Source: Excoecaria cochinchinensis
Taxonomy: Eukaryota; Streptophyta; Magnoliopsida; Malpighiales; Euphorbiaceae
Direction: 5' to 3'
NCBI GenBank assembly: GCA_947683425.1
Contig: CANTUQ010000004.1
Location: 35,789,001-35,853,000 of the forward strand
Length of the DNA stretch: 64,000 nt
Every line of letters starts with the position of its first letter. Positions within the stretch are counted from its first letter, which is position 1. The translations under genes were made by a program, and so were the position numbers. Positions 54,601 through 64,000 of the stretch are shown in pieces. Under the pieces are notes generated by a model. The model saw only the letters and a list, made by a program, of their open reading frames with translations. It searched no databases and was not told the origin of the DNA.

Positions 54601-57323
54601 TGTAACACCCCGCCATCCCCGTTGGAAGGATACCGGGGTGCCACGCGAGCAAACACATATAAACGAATCCATATACACATGTATAAACAAAAACCAATGA
54701 GATGTAAAGAAACTTTTAATCATTTAATAGTAAATCCTTTTTACATGTAACATATATCAATATCGTTTTACAAAAAGAGGCTCGTAAGCAAATACATATA
54801 CAAAAATAATATTTGTTCCTTTACAAAAGATTTACTTTGCTATACACAAGCCATATACAAAAATTACAGCGGAAGACTCAAAAATAACTTTATCCAAAAA
54901 GACTTATAGTGGCCGACCTGCAGATATCTGACTCCAATCCAAACTCGCCACCTGCACGGGAAAAGAGCCCGTGCTAAGCGATAACGCTTAGTGGGGAGGA
55001 ATAAAACAAACGAACAATATGTATTTACAATATTTATAACATCTAATGATTCAAAATCAAAGGCATCAAAATTACATGTAAACATATCTCCAAATTCCTT
55101 ACTTGACAAGCATAAATATATATATACAATACAAGCAATTAAGTACTCAATTTATAAATCTCATCATTCTAAGTATATAGATTCAAGGTGCATAATATAG
55201 AGTTATGCAGGAATTCATGTACATCATATACTTGTAATCATGTCAACAATGCATCTCAACATATGCAACACATTTAAACATATAGCCTGACTAGTCTAAA
55301 ATACTCTCTAGAACTGGATACGGTCAAATGGATACTGATAGAACACAGTATCCCAAGCATATAGAGACATGAGTCTCAAACATGTATTTTTCATATAGAG
55401 ACCGAAGTCTCGCATTAAATCCATATAGACCCATACAGGATCGAAACAAGGATCCAAACGGACCCAAGTGTAACGTTTATCATATAGCAGCTGCACACAC
55501 ACTCTGACCTAAGTAAGCGCTTACTTATCCACTACTATGACTATTCAGGCTTAAAACTCAACTCAACAATTCAAACACCAATATCAATATGAGTATTGAA
55601 AATAATACTGATTTATAATCCATGTATACAGGTATACTGATCACATTTAAAACAAGTAACTATAAATATTATATACAACTAAATGCAAATATATATTTCA
55701 CGTATACATGTGTCTAGATCAAATTCAGAAACATTTAAATACATCCAGTATCAATTATTGGAGGCAGAAGTACAAATAATTCACATTCAAGACAATTTAT
55801 GTTCATGTAAAATATAAACTAGTAAATTATGTACATTAATTATTTAATCAAGTAAACAACACAATATTAAGCAATTATTAATTACAATTTAGATTTTTAA
55901 ACCCACACTTTTATCATGTAGTGCAAAAACCCTTGAAATCAGAAGTTAAAACTTCATTTTAGAAAAACAGGGCAGCAGGTAAAGGCCGGTCACGAGACAC
56001 CCAGGCAGTGGTGTCTCGTGACGCTGGTTTCTCGCAAGCGCCACGCAGAGGAGAAGGCAGTCACGGCGTGACCATCAGTCACGTCTCGTGATGCCTGAGA
56101 GGAGAGGGAAAAATATCACGAGAACATGTAGGGAAACAGGCGAGGTCGCGAGGCGTGATGCTCCACCACGTCGCGACTTCGCAAAGGGAGGAAGGTCACG
56201 GCGTGATGCTTCATCACGCCACGTGACTTCCCAAAGGAGGGAGGTCACGGCGTGATGCCCCATCACGTCACGTGATCTTCCTCTCACAGATTGCTTCTCC
56301 TTCTCCCAACTTCTCAGAATTCCACAAAACGTAAAAACCCGAAAGAAATCGTAAAACAGAGTGTAACTCAAAACTCAAATCCCAATTTGTCTAAATCCAA
56401 ATTTTCATGCAAAAATCATGCTAACACGTACCTTTAAGTCTCCAGAGCACATTCACAGCAATTATAACACAAATAACACATTTTTTTACAATTAAAACAT
56501 TGGCAATGTCAGAAAGTCAACTTCCCAGGAATCCACATTCAAACTCATACATATTCATCTTCTTATAAAACTCACATTATTCTTTTCTACAGGAATCATG
56601 TATACACAGTACATATTTCATGCATTTCGATATACAAACACACAGAAACCACGTTCATATCAAAACAGCAAACAGGATCAAAACACAATAAAGGACAGAC
56701 ACTCCCAAACCTGTTACTGAAGTTCCAACTTCCACTGAAACCTTCAATCCACAATCTTATCTTTTCCCTTATCCTTCCTTCTATCTTCTATAGCTTGCAT
56801 GAACCAACAAATAAACCGAAATACTATTAACCCAAGAAAACCACTATATAACTCAGAATAATTCCAGAAAAAGATGAAGAACGAGAACCCAAATAAAAAC
56901 TGATAGCCACTAACCTTCTGTAGCTTCTATCACATCCAAACCCTAGTTCCACAACAGATGAACACACATGCAAATGATAGAAAGAACAGAAAATGGAGAA
57001 AAGAACAGAATGTGGTTTTACGTGTGAGAGAACAAGAAAAGAGAGAACTTTCAGTCTTTTGTTTCCAGCCAACAAAACTTTTCTCAATCTTCTCTTTTCC
57101 CTCACCACGTGCACACACTCTGCTTCCACATGGCACACATGCACGGTCCACTTATTCAAAATTACCAACAGCTCCATCAAATCTTCTAATAGGTCCTTCT
57201 TAATTCCTTTATACTCACTAAACTAAGATCTTTAATTAATTCTTTATGAAAAATTACTCAATTGCCCTTAAATGTCCATTTAAAATTACTAATTTCCAAT
57301 TAGGCCACTTATGGGGTGTGACA
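54601..57323 (-). repeat. LTR c of the array (2723 bp)
   Basis: Same length as a and b. It has private changes near the palindromes (about 56053-56170) besides the variants shared with b. Functions as 5' LTR of unit 2 and 3' LTR of unit 3. Confidence 0.95.
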
Positions 57324-58632
57324 ACTCTCTCCCCCTTAAGAAAATTTCGTCCTCGAAATTTCCTCGCTTGTCCAAACACATCTCAAACACTAAAACCGAA
57401 ACGAAACAAAACTTAACATATAAACACTTACCCGAAGGTCCTGCAGCAACAGTCACATTTTCCGCAGTCATAGCATACGCCCTATGCCTAGTATGATCTT
57501 CTGTAGCACCAGGTCGTTGCACCGTCTCAGATGGTGCTCTCGGAGCTCTACTTCCTTCACGATTGCTTTGGATGACATTGGATCTTCTGCTCTCTTGCTG
57601 AATCTGGTCCTCTTGTCGATTAGGGCAACTTGCAAACCGATGCTCCATACTCCCGCACTTGAAACATGCCCCGGTGATCTTGCGACATGTACCCCAATGG
57701 TACCTATGACAATGCTCACATTCTGGTGCTCGGTTTCCCTTGCTAGCATGCGGTGCCACACTACCTACTTCTGAAGGCACCTGAACAGACCCTCTATTTC
57801 CTTGCTCAACTGGAGCACCCTTAGACTTCTTAGTACTCGTAACTCCCCCTTCTGGTGCTCTTCTCTTGCTAACCATTCTTTGCTTGATCACTTCAGATTC
57901 TTCTAACTTCATCGCTGCAGCCACAAGCTGATAATACCCCACTGGTTGCAATACAATCATCGCAGACAAAGGACCTCTAAACACCTCACGAAGTCCCTCA
58001 AGGAAATGTCTACATCTGAACTCACTAGTCAACAACTGTTCGGGCACATACTTACTCAGCCGATTGAACTCCTTGTCATACTCACTAACAGTCATACCCC
58101 GCTGCTTCAAACTGATAAACTCTCTCCACTTAGCCTCTTGGTATGCCTTTGTCACATACTTTTTCTCAAACTCTTGCTTGAAGTATTCCCATGTCAACTC
58201 AGCTGGTCGCTGAGGATTCCTCATCACAAGCTCCCACCAATCATATGCTGATCCCTGAAGCAACGAAACTGCACATGAAGCTCTCTGATCTGCGGGACAT
58301 CTAATCTCTTGCAAAATCCTACCTACTCTTTTGAGCCAAAACTTAGCCACATCGGATTCATCTAAGGCAGTCCCATGAAAATCCTCTGCTCCTCTTTTTC
58401 TTAACAATTCAATTGGGGCCTTAAGAGCAGTCAACCTATCAACCACTTGCAGTAACCCTTACACTAATGCTGGATCAAAACCAACTCCTCTATTTGCACC
58501 CACAGCTGGTGCAGGTTCCTGTGCAGGCCTATCCTGTCTCACTGGATCACCTCCTCTGATCGGACTATCTCTACGACCCATATAGACACTGTCCATTGTG
58601 TCGCCCATATACTCACTTGGATCCAACTCCAT
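57289..58632 (-). pseudogene. gag copy 3 of the array, one nonsense codon
   Basis: Starts MELDPSEYMGDTMDSV (58632) and is collinear with copies 1 and 2. A single TAA at 58459-58461 replaces the CAA after FDPALV, a C-to-T change on the coding strand. Downstream the frame is open, with an intact capsid domain and zinc knuckles. It carries more private substitutions than the other two. Its 5' LTR is missing, so it has no promoter of its own here. Confidence 0.93.
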
Positions 58633-58691
58633 ATAAACACTACAAAACACAAGACATCTGCATTAGGCCACTATACAAAACTGACTCTCAT

Positions 58692-59220
58692 ATAATCTAA
58701 GTTCGAGGAGTCAGCCAAACTTCTCTTGGAAGGATGGAAATCAGAATGCTTCATCTTCCCAAACACAAGTAAGAGCTCCCTTCAACTAAAACATTCATCA
58801 TAACCACAGCCATTTATACCAACCTCAAACATCCACTAATTTTCACCACCACCAAGGTCAAGGTTCAAACTAGGCTTAATCTCAAGCTTATCACCCACCT
58901 GGATATCAACCGAGACCACCTGTGCAAGAAAAGAAACCTAATCTTGAAGTTATGCTGGCTAGCTTCATGAATAGCCAACAATAGTTTGTAAATAGCCAGC
59001 AACAATTCATGGCTAATCAAGAAGCGAGGTGGAAGTCTCAAGAACAGTGGAACCGGAATCAAGATGCTTCCATGAGGAATATGGAAACGCAATTGGGCCA
59101 ACTTGCAACTTCTATGTCTCATAGACAGCTAGGAACTTTTCCTTCAAATGTTGACCGGAATCCCAAGGAAGAGGCAAAAGCTATCATATTGAGGAGTGGC
59201 AAGGAGGTGGCATAAAGAGA
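58692..59220 (+). pseudogene. Athila gag, C-terminal part
   Basis: Recognised by NMETQLGQLATSMSHRQLG and the block ending AIILRSGKEVA, hallmarks of the Athila gag C-terminus, preceded by Gln/Asn-rich sequence. Several stops occur before 59000, and a TAA follows GKEVA. It resumes the element begun at 42856, but the gag core is lost at the junction with the array. Confidence 0.85.
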
Positions 59221-60913
59221 AGAGAAAGATGAAATATCGTCACCATCTTCAAGTAAGGAGGAGCCAACACGGAAGGTAAGTGACTCAAACCCTAGGGTAG
59301 AGGTAACTGAGAACACTCCTATAATTGATAAGGGTAAGAGCCTAGTGAACCCAAAAGTAAAGGATCTTGATATTAATAGGTTGCCATTTCCTACTGTAAC
59401 TAGGAAAGAAAAGAAAAAAGAACAGTTGGCTAGGTTTCTAGATATATTTAAGAAACTGTACATTAATTTACCATTTACTGAAGCCTTAGATCACATGCTT
59501 AACTATGCAAAATTCATGAAAGAATTATGTTCAAATAAAAACAAATTAGAAGGGCATGGAACTGTTCAGCTCACAGAAAATTGCAGTGCTATAATTATAA
59601 ACAAGATTCCTGAAGAGGAACCACAGCAAGAAGAGCTTAATCTAAAAAAGGGAGATTCAAATTCTGAATTCCTTCTCATTTAAAATATGTGTTTTTAGAA
59701 AATGAAAGAAAACCGGTAATTATTTCTTCTTTGTTGATAGGTTTTGAGGTGAAGATGCTACTTGAGGTGCTGAAAAATCACAAGGAAGCTATTGGATAGG
59801 AGACATCGAACTTAAAGGGGATACCAAGCTACTGCACTCACCGGATCCTAATGGAGGAAGAATGCAAGCCAGTAGCTCAGCCTCAAAGGAGACTCAACCC
59901 GGCTATGCAAGAAGTGGTGAAAAAGGAGGTAATCAAACTCCTTGATTCAGGTATTATCTATCCAATCTCTAATAGTAGATGGGTTAGCCCGGTACAATGT
60001 GTTCCTAAGAAGGGGGAATGACAGTGGTAAGGAATGAGTTAGATGAGCTTATTCCAACTCGTACAGTTAGGGGTTGGAGAGTTTACATTGATTATAAAAG
60101 ACTGAATAATGCCACTGGGAAAGATCATTTCCCATTCCCATTTATTGATCAAATGCTAGAGAGGCTAGCAGGGAATAGGTTTTATTGTTTTTTAGATGGG
60201 TATTCGGGATATTTACAAATCCCTATAGCCCCTGAAGATCAGGAGAAAACAACCTTTACCTGCCATTATGGCATATTTGCCTTTAGGAGAATGCCATTTG
60301 GATTGTGTAATGCATCGGCTACGTTTCAGTGGTGTATGATGGCAATATTTCATGACTTCATAGAGAAATTTACGGAGGTGTTTATGGATGATTTCACCAT
60401 TTATAGGGTTGATTTTGAGAGCTGTTTAGAGTATCTTGATTTGGTGCTAGGGAGGTGTGGAAAGACCAACTTAGTATTGAATTGGGAGAAATGTCATTTT
60501 ATGGTGAGGGAAGGCATTGTGCTTGGGCATAAAATTTCAGAGAAAGGGATAGAGGTTGATAAGGCCAAAGTGAAAGTAATAGGAAAATTACCACCCCCTA
60601 ATGAGTGTTAAAGGCATTAGGAGTTTTTTAGGGCATGCAGGGTTTTATCTCCGGTTCATAAAAGATTTTTCGAAAATTGCAAAACATTTGTCTAATTTGC
60701 TGATGAAAGATTACCCTTTTGATTTTAATAATGATTATATGCTGGCATTTGAAACTTTGAAACAGAGGCTTATTTCAGCCCCGGTGATCATATCTGCAGA
60801 TTGGAATCTGCCTTTTGAATTAATGTGTGATGCTAGTGATTTTGTAGTAGGGGCAGTGCTTGGGCAAAGACGGGAGAAGGTATTTTATGCAGTTTATTAT
60901 GCGAGTTATACTC
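59221..60913 (+). pseudogene. Athila pol remnant: RT and RNase H start; protease missing
   Basis: A linker region with LPFPTVTRKEKKKEQLARFLDIFKKLYINLPF and ENCSAII would lead to protease, but after KIPEE the sequence passes to the pre-RT block (VFLENERKPVIISS; RRLNPAMQEVVKKEV), so protease is deleted. RT: GWRVYIDYKRLNN, FPFIDQMLERLAG, MPFGLCNASATFQ, and the active site VFMDDFTIY (about 60378-60405). The RT/RNase H link reads GIRSFLGHAGFYLRFIKDFSK, RNase H MCDASDFVVGAVLG. A one-base loss near 60014 (GGGGGAATG) shifts frame, and another break lies near 60600. It ends at YYASYTL where unrelated sequence begins. Confidence 0.9.
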
Positions 60914-62760
60914 TGTGTGACACGCGCCGAACCCCGAGGGTGCCCCTTGACCTCCCGCTTGAGGGCGATTGGGCAAGTGAGGTTCGTTAACAACTTGCGA
61001 CGAATTGGAAGTGCGTCTACTTTGGGCAACAAAGAGGTTTCATGGAGTCTCCACCCAATAAAATATTGGGAAAGTTCCTCTTGCCTCAGAGAGCCTAAGA
61101 CAGCGCATGTATCCATTTTGGGCCAACCAAAAGGGGTCTTGGAGGATGAACCTCTCTCCCTTAGAGACTAGGATTTATTGAGTCATTTGGTGGGATGCAA
61201 GAGGGGTCTTGAAGGTCTTATTCCAATGAGTGATCGGATAGACCTCTCGCCTTGTTGAGCCCAAATACTAGAGATTGGTTCGGGAACTTCTCATCTATTT
61301 CTACCTTGATTAATTTTACAATTAAATTTTGAATTTAATAATTCTCTCTCTCTCCACACGATGCAATTTAATTAAGGCGCAATTATCCATTGCTGAAAGC
61401 GATAAATAAATAGAATAAAGAAAAACATTTAAAATGAAATACAATAACACTAGGAGCGGAATACAACTCCCATTTTAGAAGTACAAACCATACATAAAAC
61501 CGGGGAATTAATTATGAGGACATTGGTCCTTGACTTTGATTATTATAAAAAACAATTCTCAATGATAAATTCATTGGATAAGAAAAATAGGACATTGGTC
61601 CTTGGCTTTGTTAAAAAAAATCCCAATTAATTACTAGAAAACATTTGTTTATTTTTATTTGCGCGAGATAGAATAATTTGCATATAATGAAGACTAAGAA
61701 TAAACAAATAAATAAATAAACAAATGAAAAAAAATAAAGTTACAGAATTAAACCAAAAGGGGGTCTCCCGGGATTTGAACGGCGACCATTGTCTCAAGTT
61801 CAACTCGCCAAAAAAACAAGAAAATGACATTTCACAAAAATAATAAAATATGTTAGTATCGAAAAAATCCAAAATTAACCAAAAATCAAGATAAAGTTAT
61901 GAGAATAATAAATAGTAAAATCAAGTAGGGTTAAGAAAAATATGAAAATAACTAAAATAAACTAAATAGAACGCATGTCCATAATATTTACCCTCAGATT
62001 TTACCTTTTTGGATGAAAATTTGGTTGGATTTGGTCCCACGCGTTTCAGGAGAAGAAAACAAAACCAAAGAAAGAGATTTATTGAACCTTTTGGAGTGAA
62101 AATCGGATTCTTCTTTATAAGGGTAAAATGAGAATTTTTCCAACAACCTCAAAAAAGTGTGAAATTTCCCTTTTCATAGAAAAACACGACCGACGGGCGT
62201 CGGTTAAATCCCATTTCCACCAGGAAACAGGATTTAACCGACGGGCGCCTGACCTACCGATGGGTACATGCCAACGGACACATATTTGTTAGTTCGGACA
62301 CGTCGCCGTCGGTAAACTCACAGACGGCTCGTCCCTCGTGGCGAGTGAGACGAGCTACCGCTATGACCGACGGATGCCCCTCGACAGACGGTCTGACCGT
62401 CTGCGGAAGAAAACACAAACTTTAAGTCTAAATTCTCCCGATTTTCTGCTTCTTTCTACCGCAAATAAAAACCTTTAAATCTCGTGAACTCAAAGGACCG
62501 AAATCTCCGAATTTTATCCATCTATTCAGAACCAGGCATTGATTTCTTCATTGGGTAATCTCTGATCTGGACCGCCTCGGAACACGGTGCTTATAGTTGC
62601 CCCCAATTTTGGGGAGGCTAGTGCACAAGTGCCTAGTTGAGCGAAAATTCAGAGAAGAAGGAAAGAAAAGCGTACCTGGAGCAATCCTTACCTTCGGGGT
62701 GTTCATCTTGCAGGTCTCAACTCTATCTGCTCGTTGATGAACGAATGTAGGTGCCCTTAC
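60914..62760. other. Unclassified insertion, possibly LTR-type, no gene recognised
   Basis: Begins about TGTGACACGCGCCGAACCCC inside Athila RNase H, which suggests a TG-starting LTR. AT-rich, with a repeated phrase GGACATTGGTCCTTG (61518, 61589). Two inverted repeats: GTCGGTTAAATCC/GGATTTAACCGAC (62199-62211, 62230-62242) and CAGACGGT/ACCGTCTG (62385-62403). No protein similarity recognised on either strand; the open frames are short and of biased composition. Confidence 0.45.
62199..62242. repeat. 13-bp inverted repeat
   Basis: Perfect arms GTCGGTTAAATCC and GGATTTAACCGAC with an 18-nt spacer. Both arms carry a GACGGGCG phrase on the same strand next to them, so the unit may be part of a small repeat family. 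Confidence 0.8.
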
Positions 62761-63551
62761 TGGTCTCGTCTCGACCTGCACGGAGCGAGGTGAAGTGTCT
62801 CTAACTCCATCCTCTGTTTGCGATCTGTTCTATCGCTGGTACCCCGCTAACGTCATCTCGGTCTGCACGGTGGCTGGTCTATCCCGCTACCCTCATCTCG
62901 GCCTGCACAGTGTGAGGTGTAGTGTCTCTAACTCCATCCTCTGTTGCGTTCTGTTCTATCGCTGGTGCCCTGCTAACCTCTTCTCGGTTTGCACGGTGGC
63001 TGGTTTGTCCCGCTAGCCTCATCTCGGCCTGTGCGGTGTGAGGTGTAGTGTCTCTAACTCCATCCTCTGTTGCGATCTATTCTATCGCTGGTGCCCCGCT
63101 AACCTCGTCTCGGTCTGCACGGTGGCTAGTCTTTCCCGCTAGCCTCATCTCGGCCTGCGCGGTGTGAGGTGTAGTGTCTCTAACTCCATCCTCTGTTGCG
63201 ATCTGTTCTATCGCTGGTGCCCCGCTAACCTCGTCTCGGTCTGCACGGTGGCTGGTCTGTCCCGCTAGCCTCATCTCGGCCTGTGCGGTGTGAGGTGTAG
63301 TGTCTCTAACTCCATCCACTGTTGCGATCTGTTCTATCGCTGGTGCCCCACTAACCTTGTCTCGGTCTGCACGGTGGCTGGTCTGTCCCGCTAGCCTCAT
63401 CTCGGCCTGTGCGGTGTGAGGTGTAGTGTCTCTAACTCCATCCTCTGTTGTGATCTGTTCTATCGCTGGTGCCCTTCTAACCTCATCTCGGTCTGTATGG
63501 TGGCTGGTCTTTCCCGCTAGCCTCATCTCGGCCTATGCGGTGTGAGGTGGT
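62761..63551. repeat. 126-bp tandem repeat, about 6.3 copies
   Basis: The phrase TGTCTCTAACTCCATCC recurs at 62796, 62923, 63049, 63175, 63301 and 63427: spacing 127, then 126 four times. 126 is 42 codons, and on the minus strand each unit reads as a 42-residue repeat beginning MRLAG and containing APAIEQI and GVRDTTPHTAQAE; this frame is open for 149 codons (63077-63526). Within each unit two similar halves occur (CCCGCTAACCTCGTCTCGG and CCCGCTAGCCTCATCTCGG). A minisatellite; whether it is coding is unknown. Confidence 0.9.
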
Positions 63552-64000
63552 TGATTCTGATCTTGAAGGTTATAGCGTTCGATTCACTTATCCTTCATTG
63601 TAGTTGATGTCCTTTCTTGAATCATCGTTAAACAGTGTTCCTGTGTGCAATGGATCTCTTTGGTTAATTTATGTGTCAATTTGACTTGCTTAACAAATTT
63701 ATAAATGTTTTTATGATGTCATTTATTACTTTATCACTTCCTTATTCATTTTTTTCTTTGTTGTTTTATTTTTCATTTCATTATACAATCATTCAGCTTT
63801 AACAAGAAATGAAGCAAAGATGACAGATATGGAAAAATAACACATAAATCTAACAATAAATGTTTCTCTACTAAAGGAAAATAATTTTTGTACAATATAT
63901 ATGCAAATATGATAATAACAAAAACGAATACAAGAGATATGATAGTCAAGCTCCCTGAAAACTAAAGAGGCAGATAGTCTGAGGGCTCCTCTTCTGGATC
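63552..64000. other. AT-rich sequence at window end, no gene recognised
   Basis: On the minus strand the last 39 bases read DPEEEPSDYLPL then stop, possibly the end of a protein encoded to the right of the window. Too short to assign. The remainder is AT-rich without features. Confidence 0.3.

Larger units (their letters stand above)
46273..58691 (-). mobile_element. Tandem array of gag-only retrotransposon units, period 4164 bp
   Basis: Minus-strand order from the right: gag3 - LTR c (54601-57323) - gag2 - LTR b (50437-53159) - gag1 - LTR a (46273-48995). Each LTR is 2723 bp and each complete internal region 1441 bp, so LTR starts fall exactly 4164 bp apart; no net length change separates the units. 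The third internal region stops at 58691 inside its leader, with no 5' LTR beyond, and Athila sequence follows. Such arrays are expected from unequal recombination between LTRs. Confidence 0.95.

Noticed and set aside
59009..59683. Host gene with Gln-rich or acidic protein
   Set aside because: The QLGQLA...LRSGKEV and ENCSAII blocks identify it as Athila gag and linker.
61765..61810. tRNA-like 3' half on the minus strand (GTTCAAATCCCGGG)
   Set aside because: Only a B-box-like stretch; no A box, acceptor or anticodon stems could be fitted.

Overview
The window is plant nuclear DNA, and every stretch I can classify is LTR retrotransposon. The Ty3/gypsy pol order (protease, RT, RNase H, integrase, chromodomain-like tail), the tRNA-iMet primer sites reading TGGTATCAGAGC, the Athila-type RT and the very long LTRs (2.1-2.8 kb) point to dicot heterochromatin. 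I cannot name the species. I found no host gene, rRNA gene, intact tRNA gene or CRISPR array.

Layout, left to right. 1-3339: 3' end of a gag-only element (gag tail plus 3' LTR), inserted into the pol of an older Tekay/Del-like element. 3340-15126: pol remnant, LTR, gag-pol, LTR, a composite in which two decayed copies share the middle LTR. This composite sits in a minus-strand LTR (15127-17275), which itself sits in the 5' LTR of another Tekay-like element, D. D runs from 17276 to about 38925 and is interrupted three times: by a solo LTR (17722-20322), by a young complete gag-only element (22585-28145, target duplication GTATT) and by a second gag-only element (30719-37253, target duplication ATATC). 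38927-41060: fragments of two more LTRs. 41060-43154: Athila 5' LTR, primer site and start of gag. 43155-46272: truncated LTR of a further family. 46273-58691: minus-strand tandem array of LTR-gag units repeating every 4164 bp. 58692-60913: remains of Athila gag and RT/RNase H. 60914-64000: unclassified sequence with a 126-bp minisatellite.

The autonomous (pol-bearing) elements are full of stop codons, many of the C-to-T type, while the gag-only elements are younger and some keep an open gag frame. This resembles the known TR-GAG type of non-autonomous element, which borrows pol proteins from relatives.

The most interesting signal is inside the LTRs. Families that differ in sequence share one internal layout: a GTAAGT-like donor, a short lysine-rich micro-ORF, a CpG-rich array of palindromes, a ladder of small hairpins (several capped by a C(UUCG)G tetraloop) whose stems change sequence but keep pairing, and a double hairpin ending in a pyrimidine-CAG acceptor-like site. 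This looks like a structured, possibly spliced LTR leader; its function is inference.
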